A DNA stretch of 16,240 nt from an uncultured Caulobacteraceae bacterium (GTDB lineage: Bacteria; Pseudomonadota; Alphaproteobacteria; Caulobacterales; TH1-2): contig CALBST010000360.1 in the NCBI GenBank assembly GCA_937967425.1, forward strand, positions 1 through 16,240, in the 5' to 3' direction. Below, one piece after another: positions 7,500 to 14,157 of this stretch; the stretch's first letter is position 1, and the number at the start of each line of letters is the position of its first letter. Under the pieces are notes generated by a model. That model ran no database searches. It was not told the DNA's origin and worked only from the letters and a program-made list of their open reading frames with translations. Both the position numbers and the translations under genes were made by a program.

Positions 7500-7952
7500 C
7501 TAGTGGGCGTCTTCGAGCCGCTTCTTGGCTTCAGCTTCAAAGGCGCGCGCGGCGCCCATCGCCGCCGGCGTCGCGGGCTTCGCAAGGAACCGCTCAAGCT
7601 TGGCGACGCTATCGTGCAGGATCTCGATCGCGGCATCGACATCTTCACGCTGCGCTTCGAGCGCGACGATGCGCTGCTGGTACTTCTTCAGCGCCGTTTG
7701 CGCTTGGGCGCGCTGATCGACTTTGTAGAGATCGAGAATTTCCTTGATCTCGATAAGCGAGAGGCCGACGCGCTTGCCGCGCAGGATCAGTTGCAGCTTG
7801 GCGCGGTCGCGATGCGAATAGACGCGGTTCATGCCGTCGCGGCGCGGCGTCAGCAGACCCTTGTCTTCATAGAAGCGGAGCGCGCGAGGCGTGACCTCGA
7901 ACTCTCGAGCCAACTGCGAAATCGTGTAGGTGCGCTCAGCTTTGGACGTCAT
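7500..7952 (-). CDS. MerR-family transcriptional regulator, LiuR-like
   Basis: A 150-residue MerR-family regulator. Residues 9-73 form the winged helix-turn-helix: YTISQLAREFEVTPRALRFY, the wing with RRDGMNRVYSHRDRAKL, then LILRGKRVGLSLIEIKEIL. A coiled-coil dimerisation helix (about 78-121) and a short Ala/Glu-rich tail follow. There is no cysteine, so it is not a metal sensor of the CueR/ZntR/MerR type. The RVYSxRDRxxLxLILRGKRxGxSLxEI pattern is what I know from LiuR-type regulators of branched-chain amino acid and acyl-CoA catabolism in proteobacteria, where acyl-CoA-type ligands are suspected. It heads the acyl-CoA dehydrogenase/OsmC/thiolase/FadJ-like cluster, consistent with local and auto-regulation. 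The ribosome site GGAGGG at 7961-7966 is 8 bases from the ATG and lies in a small dyad. Confidence 0.9.
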   Translation of the reverse strand: MTSKAERTYTISQLAREFEVTPRALRFYEDKGLLTPRRDGMNRVYSHRDRAKLQLILRGKRVGLSLIEIKEILDLYKVDQRAQAQTALKKYQQRIVALEAQREDVDAAIEILHDSVAKLERFLAKPATPAAMGAARAFEAEAKKRLEDAH

Positions 7953-7954
7953 GG

Positions 7955-7974
7955 GGAGGTCCCTCCGGTTAACC
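7955..7974 (-). promoter_or_regulatory. Dyads over and before the merR ribosome binding site
   Basis: In the minus-strand mRNA the Shine-Dalgarno GGAGG is followed two bases later by CCTCC (7955-7966), so the ribosome site could pair with the bases just before the ATG, for instance as GGAG-GGAC-CTCC. Directly upstream is a perfect 8-base palindrome GGTTAACC (7967-7974). These could dampen regulator synthesis or be part of an operator. The positions are seen directly; the role is inference. Confidence 0.3.
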
Positions 7975-7995
7975 CAGCTCCCCTGACGCTAGTTT

Positions 7996-8014
7996 CCGTT
8001 TACGGTAGGGTCAA
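7996..8014 (-). promoter_or_regulatory. Candidate merR promoter with MerR-type operator dyad
   Basis: On the minus strand a TTGACC box (8014-8009) resembling a -35 element is followed by the dyad CCGT-AA-ACGG (8005-7996), where a MerR-family operator usually sits between -35 and -10. The -10 region is weak (TAGCGT-like with a 17-base spacer). The dyad core CGTAAACG recurs upstream of the oxidase gene at 9226-9235. The 94-base gap 7953-8046 holds no gene. Promoter strength and start site are not shown. Confidence 0.4.
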
Positions 8015-8046
8015 GCTAAGTTGACGCTGCCGTCATAAATTTCGTT

Positions 8047-9216
8047 TCACCCAAGCAAGTCCCGCTTGATGTCGGCGGGCGTCGGGCAACCGTTGAGCGC
8101 CATTGTGAGGTCAAGCTCCGCCAGGAGGTATTCCATAACCGCTTGGACGCCCTGCTCGCCGGCAAGGGCGAGACCATAAGCATAGGGACGGCCGATGCCG
8201 GTCGCCGTTGCCCCCAGCGCAATGGCTTTAAAGATGTCGGCGCCGCAGCGGATGCCGGAGTCAAAGAAGACGGGCACGCGCCCGCCAACAACCGAGGTTA
8301 CCTTCGCCAGCGCGTCGAGCGCGCCAATGCCGCCATCGACCTGCCGGCCGCCATGGTTCGAGACCATCACGCCGTCATAGCCCTCGCGCACCGCCTTCTC
8401 GGCGTCGTCGGCGCGCATGATGCCCTTCAACACGACGGGCAGTTTCGTCCACGATCTGATTTTCGCGACACGCTTCCAGTCCAGGCCAGGGTCAGAGAAG
8501 AGCTGCGTGAACTGCACGGCGGCGCCCAGCGGGTTTTCCTCCGGCGTCTGCGGCAACATTCCTCTGAACACCGGATCTGAGGTGTATTGCGCGATGCCCT
8601 GCCCGCGCAGGAACGGTGAAAATCCGAGATCGAGATCACGCGGACGCCATCCCAATACTAAAGTGTCGAGGGTGATGAAGATGGCTTTGCAGCCGATCGC
8701 CTCGGCGCGCTTTACGAAACTCTCCGCGAGTGCGTCCGATTTGCCCCAGTAGAGTTGGTAGAAGCGCGGGCCATCGCCATTGGCTTCGGCGATCTTCTCC
8801 ATCGGCGTTGAAGCCTGAGACGAAATGATCATCGGCAGGCTCAAGGCCTTCATCGCCCGCGCGACGGCGAGATCAGCCTCGGGATGCATCATTTCCAGCA
8901 CGCCAATCGGCGACGAGAAGATAGGCGCTGCGGCGCGCGCGCCGAATATTTCGCAACCGAGATTGCGTGTCGCCGCGCCAGCCAGCATGCGCGGCGCGAT
9001 AGGAAACCGCGCAAAAGCGGCGCGATTTGCGTCCGCAGCCGTTTCTAGTCCGGCGCTGCCAGCAGTGTAGGCCCACGCTTCCGGGGTCATCTTTTTCTGC
9101 GCCGCCGCTTCGAGGCCGGTGAAGTTCGTCGGGATCTCAGGTTTCGCGCCACTCAACCCGCGCAGATAGATCGCGCCCTGCGTTTCGGGACCGAACTGTC
9201 GCGGCGTGTCAGACAT
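8047..9216 (-). CDS. FMN-dependent alpha-hydroxy-acid oxidase, lactate 2-monooxygenase-like
   Basis: A 389-residue FMN-dependent alpha-hydroxy-acid dehydrogenase/oxidase with a TIM-barrel fold. It oxidises an L-2-hydroxy acid to the 2-keto acid, or to acid, CO2 and water in the lactate 2-monooxygenase subtype. Visible residues are the active-site Tyr50 region EAWAYTAGSAGLE, FMN contact SSPIGVLEMMHPE (101-113), YQLYW (153-157), Lys264 in VLKGI, and the catalytic His288 and Arg291 in VSNHGGRQVDGG. The C-terminus has the FMN phosphate site DSGIRCGADIFKAIALGA. Length and the PFLRGQGIAQYTSDPVFRGM segment (201-220) are closer to mycobacterial lactate 2-monooxygenase (about 394 residues) than to respiratory LldD. 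Start ATG at 9216 is preceded by GAGGA. It is upstream of merR on the same strand but separated by a likely promoter. Substrate is not proven. Confidence 0.9.
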   Translation of the reverse strand: MSDTPRQFGPETQGAIYLRGLSGAKPEIPTNFTGLEAAAQKKMTPEAWAYTAGSAGLETAADANRAAFARFPIAPRMLAGAATRNLGCEIFGARAAAPIFSSPIGVLEMMHPEADLAVARAMKALSLPMIISSQASTPMEKIAEANGDGPRFYQLYWGKSDALAESFVKRAEAIGCKAIFITLDTLVLGWRPRDLDLGFSPFLRGQGIAQYTSDPVFRGMLPQTPEENPLGAAVQFTQLFSDPGLDWKRVAKIRSWTKLPVVLKGIMRADDAEKAVREGYDGVMVSNHGGRQVDGGIGALDALAKVTSVVGGRVPVFFDSGIRCGADIFKAIALGATATGIGRPYAYGLALAGEQGVQAVMEYLLAELDLTMALNGCPTPADIKRDLLG

Positions 9217-9225
9217 GGCTAATCC

Positions 9226-9235
9226 TCGTTTACGA
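9226..9235 (-). promoter_or_regulatory. CGT-AA-ACG dyad upstream of the hydroxy-acid oxidase gene
   Basis: On the minus strand TCGT-AA-ACGA is a 4-base inverted repeat around AA, 9 bases upstream of the oxidase ATG and touching its ribosome site. It shares the 8-base core CGTAAACG with the dyad in front of merR (7996-8005), and in each copy the flanking bases also complement each other. It is therefore a candidate second operator of the MerR protein. At this position, binding would more likely repress or be a read-out of a short leader; this is inference. Confidence 0.35.
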
Positions 9236-9236
9236 T

Positions 9237-9252
9237 TTTACCCGCCATTAAC
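9237..9252 (+). promoter_or_regulatory. CtrA-like box upstream of the podJ-like gene
   Basis: TTTA-N7-TTAAC matches the CtrA consensus TTAA-N7-TTAAC at 8 of 9 defined positions with exact spacing. It lies 117 bases before the podJ-like ATG and 20 bases before the divergent oxidase ATG. In Caulobacter podJ is under cell-cycle control by the CtrA/GcrA/DnaA circuit, which gives the match some context. A single near-consensus site can occur by chance. Confidence 0.35.
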
Positions 9253-9290
9253 ACGGCGCCGCCTTTGATCGACACTGCAAAGTCGTGGGC

Positions 9291-9311
9291 GATTCTCGAA
9301 TTCTTCGAGTC
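9291..9311 (+). promoter_or_regulatory. Paired GANTC sites around a CTCGAA dyad upstream of the podJ-like gene
   Basis: GATTC (9291-9295) and GAGTC (9307-9311) are two CcrM-type methylation sites within 21 bases, 58-78 bases before the podJ-like ATG. Between and overlapping them is the inverted repeat CTCGAA-TTC-TTCGAG (9295-9309). In Caulobacter, GcrA activates promoters carrying methylated GANTC sites, and podJ is among the reported GcrA-controlled genes. A cell-cycle-controlled promoter here is plausible but not shown; I see no clear -35/-10 pair. Confidence 0.35.
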
Positions 9312-9368
9312 TGCCCCGGGGGTTGGGCGTGAGCCGCGGACGCGCGGCGAGAACGCGGCGAGGGCATA

Positions 9369-12300
9369 ATGAGCGGTGCGCAAAGCTGGAGCGTCAAGGG
9401 CATCGACCCGAAGGTACGAGAAGCGGCGCGCGAAGCTGCGGCTCGCCAAGGGTTGAGTCTCGGCGAATATCTGAACCAGGCGCTTGCGTCCGGTCAGCTT
9501 GGTGGCGGTGGCGCGCAATCGCAACCGCACAACACGCCGCAACAGCCGCCGCGCGCACCACGCGCGCGCAGCTTTGGTTTTTCCAACACGGACTTCGATG
9601 GCGAAGACGATTGGAGCGTCGGCGGCGGAAACCGCCCTGTTGATCCGAGCCGCCTTGCGCAGCGCATTGAATCGATCGAACGCCGCACGCAACTCGCCGT
9701 CACCGGCCTCGATCGCGCCGTCTCGACAATTGATCGCTCTGTGCTCGGCCTTGCCGCGCGTATCGAAGATGCGGAAGCCGCATCAAACGAAGCCGCCGAA
9801 CGCATCGCGGATGCGCTCGAACAATTCCGCTCCGCCGGCGACACGCTAAGCGGCCGCCTGGAACGCGCAGAACAAGCGTTCAATGGCGCCACCGCCGACA
9901 TCTCGGACGTGAAAAGCCGGCTTGAGCAGCAGGTTGCAGTCGCTGAAGAAGTGGCGCGCCGCGCCGAAGCCGCGGCGTCGTATCTGACCAACGAGATCGG
10001 CAATGGCGGCAATCTCGCGCAGACCCTGGCTGAGGCACGGGCCGTCGCTGAAGAAGCGGCGCGTCAAGCGACGGAAGCCTCTGCCGATGCCGTCAACGAA
10101 CTGCGCCGCCTGCAAGAAGAACTGAGCGAACGCCTCACTGACAGTGAAGCGTCAACGCGGCGCGCCATCGAGACTGCGGTCGCGGAAGTTCGCACGGAGA
10201 CCTCAAGCGAAACGCGGGGCGCGCGCGAAGCGTTGCTTGAAGAAGTCGTCCGTCTTGAAAACGAAATCGCCAAGCGCGTCGGCGCTGTCGACACGCTGAA
10301 GGCTGAGCAAGCGAGCCTGATCGCGCGCATCGAACGCGCGGAAGCCGCCGCACGCGAAAGCACGGCAGGGCTTCGTCAAGCCGCCGGCGCCGCGATCGCG
10401 GATCTGCGCAACGCGCAACTCACGCTCTCGGCCCGAGTCAAGCAAGTTGAAGACATTGCCGGCCAATCTGGCGCGATTGACCTCAGCGACCTCCGCCAGG
10501 CTCAACAAGATATCGCCGAGCGCCTCGCCGCGCTTGAAACCAAGAGCGATGATAGCCCGCTCAAAGGCGCCCTCGCCGCCTTCGAAGCGCGTATCGCCAG
10601 TGTTGAATCGGCGACAGCCAACACGGCCAAGATTGATCAAATCGGCGACACGGTTGAATCGCTCGACCGCGCACTACAGCGCCTGGCCGACAAGCTCGAA
10701 GAAACCGAATCCACCGCCAACACGGCGATCCGCCATATCGAAGAGACGGTCTCCTCGCTCAGCGCACGCATCGAACAGGGTGGCGGCGCCGCGCAAGAGA
10801 CGGAAGCCGTTCGCGCGATGCTTGAGCAGCGCCTCGATACGATGGCGCAGACTCTTCGCGAAGAAGTCACCCAAGAGCTGCAAGCCGTCATGGTTGGCGG
10901 TGAAGGCGTTGAAGAGGCGCTGGCGGATGTGAACCGCCGCTTGGCCGCCGCCGAGCGCCGCCAAGCGCAAACGATCGAGGCCATCTCGATCGAGATCAAG
11001 CGCATGTCGGAAACGGTCGATCAGCGCCTGCGCACGGTCGAAGCGCGCAACGATGACGCCGCCGCCTCCGCGGTTCGCGAAGAATTGTCGCGCATGGCGG
11101 CCACGTTGGAGCATCGCTTCGACGAGATCGAGCGCCGCGAAGCCTCGGCCTTTGATCGCATGGGCCTCGAGGTCGGGCGCCTCTCGGAGCGCCTCGAAGA
11201 GCGCGTCGGCGCGGTTGAGCAGCGCAGCGCGCAAGCGATTGAGCATGTGGGCGAGCAAGTCGCGCGCATGGCTGAACGCTTCAACCAGCGGCAGGACATT
11301 CTCGCTCGCGAACTGGGCGAGCGTATGCTCGACAGCGAGGAGCGCGCTGGTCAGCGCGTCTCGGAAGCCATCAGCTCGATCATGCAGCGTTTGGCGGAAG
11401 TCGAAGAACACAGCCAAGAAGCGATCGCGCCGGTGCAGAAGGCGGTGTCGAGCGTGGCTTCGAAGCTCGAACAGTTCGAGAGCGGCCGCGGACCGGCGAC
11501 GGCGGAGCCCACGATCCCGACGCCAACACGCCGCCAAGAAGACCACCAGAGCTTTGACCGCTCGAACTTCCCTGCTTTCGACACGACGACGGACTCGTTC
11601 GATCTGAGCAATCCCGAGCCGCAGCCATATGTTTCACCGCACGACGCGGCTCAGCCGGTGCGTGCGGCGCCGTTGCCGCCGCGCCCGCATCTCTCGGAAA
11701 CGCCGAACGATCACGACATCTACTTCGCTGAGGACAATCAGATCGACGATCTGCTCGTCGATGAAGACACCGCCGACGAGCAGTTCGTGCCACCGGAATA
11801 CAAGCAGATTGAAGTCTCCCCCGACGACGATCTGTTGATCGACGAGCCGGCAACGGATGACGTTGAGGCCGCGGCCGCCGCGCCGCCGCTCGACGATGAT
11901 CCATTCTGGACGCCGGAAGATGATCTCGGCCCGTCGACAATTGAAGACGCTGTTGCGCCATTGGTGACGCCTCACGCCGGGACCGCGAACGATGTGCCGC
12001 TGGCCAACGCCGCCGGAGACGAACCGCTTTCGCTGGATGCGCCAGAGCTGACCGAACTGCCGCCGCTTCCGGAAGAGGTGACTGCTGCGGCGCCAGGCAA
12101 GAACGACTATCTCGCCAACGCCCGCAAGGCCGCTCAAGCGCAATCGCTGCCGAAGACCCGGCCTGATCCATCGGTGGAAACACCGAAGCTCAGCCTGCGC
12201 GGCTCCAGCCGCGTCGTGCTTTGGGGCGCAGCGGGCGTCATCGCCGCCGCACTCGTTGGCGGCGCTTATTACCTTAGGAATGCGGCTGACAGCGCCGAGC

Positions 12301-13136
12301 CGCAAACGGATGCGGCGCCTGCGCCAACACCGGTGACGGATGTCGCTCCGGCATTGCCGCCGCCTGATCCATTTGCGGAGGCGCCAGCGGAAGACGTGAT
12401 CCCGGATGAGGCTGCGCCGAGCGAGGGCGCCGCGGCGCCGGCGCCGGGCGCGCCGATCGCGCAGAACAGCCAGGCGACGACGCAACAAGTCGTCGCCGGC
12501 CCTCTCCCAGCGCGCAGCGTCACGCTTGAACAAGCTGCGCAGTCCGGCGATCTCATAGCGCAGTACGAATTGGCGCTGCAGCGCATCAGCGCCGGCCGCA
12601 CCAATGAGGGCGTCACCATGCTGCGCCGCGCCGCCGATCGCGGCTTCCCCATGGCGCAATACCGCTTGGCCAAGCTCTACGAGCGCGGTGAAGGCGTGCC
12701 GGCTGATCTTACCATCGCCCGGCAATGGACCGAACGCGCGGCGGCGGCAGGCAATCGCCGCGCCATGCACGATCTCGGTGTCTATTTCGCGCGCGGCGAA
12801 GGTGCGCCGCTCGACGAAGCGGCGGCGTTCCGCTGGTTCAGACAAGCGGCCGAGCTCGGCGTCGCGGATAGCCAGTACAATCTTGGCGTCCTCTACCAAC
12901 AGGGGCGCGGCGTGAACGCTTCGCCATCGGAGGCGCTGTTCTGGTTCCTCGTGGCCGCGCGCCAAGGCGATCAGGACGCGGCCGCACGCGCAACCGCCAT
13001 CGAAGCACAGCTGCCGCAGATTCAGGTGGAGCAGGCCCGGGCACGCGCCCAGGCCTTCCGCCCACGCGCCGCAAGCGCCTCGGCGAACGGCGAATTCGGC
13101 CCACGCGCCTGGAACAGCGCCCGCCCCGCCAGCTAA
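9369..13136 (+). CDS. podJ: PodJ-like polar organelle development protein with coiled coil, one TM helix and Sel1 repeats
   Basis: A 1255-residue protein with the PodJ layout; PodJ is a polarly localised scaffold that recruits cell-fate and pilus/holdfast factors. Residues 6-39 carry the N-terminal motif SWSVKGIDPKVREAAREAA...LSLGEYLNQAL, as in PodJ. A Gln/Arg-rich linker follows, then a long coiled coil from about 85 to 690 (Ala, Glu, Gln, Arg rich, including a tandem 29-30-residue repeat at 545-661). An acidic, Pro-rich, presumably disordered linker (about 700-945) precedes a single membrane helix at about 949-969. After a Pro/Ala linker come four Sel1-type repeats (about 1057-1092, 1093-1128, 1129-1164, 1165-1200), predicted periplasmic. 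Caulobacter PodJ ends in a peptidoglycan-binding domain; here only about 55 residues follow the Sel1 repeats, with no such domain. The ATG has GAGGG 6 bases upstream. The orthology is inferred from layout and N-terminal motif. Confidence 0.82.
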   Translation: MSGAQSWSVKGIDPKVREAAREAAARQGLSLGEYLNQALASGQLGGGGAQSQPHNTPQQPPRAPRARSFGFSNTDFDGEDDWSVGGGNRPVDPSRLAQRIESIERRTQLAVTGLDRAVSTIDRSVLGLAARIEDAEAASNEAAERIADALEQFRSAGDTLSGRLERAEQAFNGATADISDVKSRLEQQVAVAEEVARRAEAAASYLTNEIGNGGNLAQTLAEARAVAEEAARQATEASADAVNELRRLQEELSERLTDSEASTRRAIETAVAEVRTETSSETRGAREALLEEVVRLENEIAKRVGAVDTLKAEQASLIARIERAEAAARESTAGLRQAAGAAIADLRNAQLTLSARVKQVEDIAGQSGAIDLSDLRQAQQDIAERLAALETKSDDSPLKGALAAFEARIASVESATANTAKIDQIGDTVESLDRALQRLADKLEETESTANTAIRHIEETVSSLSARIEQGGGAAQETEAVRAMLEQRLDTMAQTLREEVTQELQAVMVGGEGVEEALADVNRRLAAAERRQAQTIEAISIEIKRMSETVDQRLRTVEARNDDAAASAVREELSRMAATLEHRFDEIERREASAFDRMGLEVGRLSERLEERVGAVEQRSAQAIEHVGEQVARMAERFNQRQDILARELGERMLDSEERAGQRVSEAISSIMQRLAEVEEHSQEAIAPVQKAVSSVASKLEQFESGRGPATAEPTIPTPTRRQEDHQSFDRSNFPAFDTTTDSFDLSNPEPQPYVSPHDAAQPVRAAPLPPRPHLSETPNDHDIYFAEDNQIDDLLVDEDTADEQFVPPEYKQIEVSPDDDLLIDEPATDDVEAAAAAPPLDDDPFWTPEDDLGPSTIEDAVAPLVTPHAGTANDVPLANAAGDEPLSLDAPELTELPPLPEEVTAAAPGKNDYLANARKAAQAQSLPKTRPDPSVETPKLSLRGSSRVVLWGAAGVIAAALVGGAYYLRNAADSAEPQTDAAPAPTPVTDVAPALPPPDPFAEAPAEDVIPDEAAPSEGAAAPAPGAPIAQNSQATTQQVVAGPLPARSVTLEQAAQSGDLIAQYELALQRISAGRTNEGVTMLRRAADRGFPMAQYRLAKLYERGEGVPADLTIARQWTERAAAAGNRRAMHDLGVYFARGEGAPLDEAAAFRWFRQAAELGVADSQYNLGVLYQQGRGVNASPSEALFWFLVAARQGDQDAAARATAIEAQLPQIQVEQARARAQAFRPRAASASANGEFGPRAWNSARPAS
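11001..11351 (+). repeat. Tandem 29-30-residue protein repeats inside the PodJ-like coiled coil
   Basis: Four consecutive units begin at residues 545, 575, 604 and 633 (codons at 11001, 11091, 11178, 11265). They share an Arg-Met/Leu start, an Arg or His-Arg/Gln-Arg pair at units' positions 8-9, a Glu/Ile-Glu-x-Arg near 13-16, and a hydrophobic Ile/Val-x-x-Glu-Val toward the end. Similarity is visible at the protein level and not as identical DNA. The period is not a multiple of 7, but fits 7+11+11, so these segments may not be plain heptad coils. Confidence 0.55.
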
Positions 13137-13242
13137 CGCGGCGGTACGATAAATTAGCGGCAAAGCGGCGTTGCCTCGACGCGCGACCCTCCCCATAAGG
13201 GCCGCGGGCATAGTGCTGCGGCGCTGAGTTCAGAGCAGAATT

Positions 13243-14157
13243 TTGATCTATTTGCCGATCGCCGAGATGCCGGTGGCCGTGCTGCTTATCCTATTGGTGA
13301 GCGGCGGCGTCGGATTCGTGTCGGGCCTAGTCGGCGTCGGCGGCGGCTTCATCATGACGCCGGCGCTGCTGTTCTTGGGCGTGCCCGCCCCAGTCGCGGT
13401 TGCGACGGGCGCCAGCCAGATCGCAGCGACCTCATTTTCCGGCATCATGACGCAGACCAGGCGCAAGGCCGTCGATTGGCGCATGGGACTTTTGCTGTCG
13501 ATCGGCGGCGTCCTCGGCAGCGCCAGCGGCGTGGCGCTATTCGAGCGCCTGCTGCGCCTTGGTCAGCTCGATCTCATCGTCTCGATCCTCTATCTGTTGC
13601 TGCTCTCAAGCGTCGGCTTCTTGATGGTGCGCGAGAGCTATCGCTTCTGGCGCGGCCACCCAGTCAAGAGCGTCTCGATCCTGCGCCGGCCGCTTAAATC
13701 GATCGCGCACACCTTGCCCTTTCGTCTGCGTTTTCCCCGGTCGGGTCTTTACATCAGCGTGTTGCCGCCCCTGGTTATCGGCTTCGCCATCGGCGTGATC
13801 TCGGCGATCATGGGCATCGGCGGCGGCTTCATCCTGATTCCGGCGATGATCTATTTGCTGCGGATGCCGACAAACGTCGTGATCGGCACATCGCAGTTTC
13901 AGGTGATGGTGATCGCGTCGCTGATCGTCATCCTGCAATCCATGGCGACGCAGACGGTGGATCTCGTTTTGGCGCTGCTGCTGATGGCGGGCGGCGTTGT
14001 CGGCGCTCAGATTGGCGCGCGTATCGGCGCCGGCATAAAGGCCGAGTACTTGCGCGGCATTCTGGGCGCGTTGCTGGTCGCGGCGAGCGCCAAATTCCTA
14101 TTCGACGTCGTGATCCCGCCCGCGGAGCAATATGTGCTCAGTGGAGGCTGGCAATGA
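13243..14157 (+). CDS. TauE/SafE (TSUP) family membrane permease
   Basis: A 304-residue polytopic membrane protein of the TauE/SafE family (sulfite and organosulfonate exporters and related permeases). The family's internal duplication is clear: SGLVGVGGGFIMTPA (27-41) and SAIMGIGGGFILIPA (187-201) each begin one half, separated by 160 residues. About eight membrane helices can be counted. An in-frame stop at 13225 limits the start to ATT 13240, TTG 13243 or ATG 13267. I choose TTG 13243 because the IYLPIAEM segment it includes is the N-terminus I expect for this alphaproteobacterial subgroup; the ribosome site is poor for all choices. Its stop overlaps the next gene's ATG by 4 bases. The substrate is not known; sulfite export is a family default and not evidence here. 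No sulfur-metabolism gene is in the window. Confidence 0.88.
   Translation: MIYLPIAEMPVAVLLILLVSGGVGFVSGLVGVGGGFIMTPALLFLGVPAPVAVATGASQIAATSFSGIMTQTRRKAVDWRMGLLLSIGGVLGSASGVALFERLLRLGQLDLIVSILYLLLLSSVGFLMVRESYRFWRGHPVKSVSILRRPLKSIAHTLPFRLRFPRSGLYISVLPPLVIGFAIGVISAIMGIGGGFILIPAMIYLLRMPTNVVIGTSQFQVMVIASLIVILQSMATQTVDLVLALLLMAGGVVGAQIGARIGAGIKAEYLRGILGALLVAASAKFLFDVVIPPAEQYVLSGGWQ

Noticed and set aside
9219..9692. 157-codon minus-strand open frame between the oxidase and podJ-like genes
   Set aside because: Covers the divergent control region and the conserved PodJ N-terminus; Arg/Ala-rich with no signal or domain.
11634..13211. 525-codon minus-strand open frame opposite the 3' part of the podJ-like gene
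   Set aside because: Arg-rich translation with no family motif; the plus strand there encodes the TM helix and Sel1 repeats.
13137..13242. Small gene or terminator between the podJ-like and permease genes
   Set aside because: I see no open frame with a ribosome site and no convincing stem with a T-run in these 106 bases.
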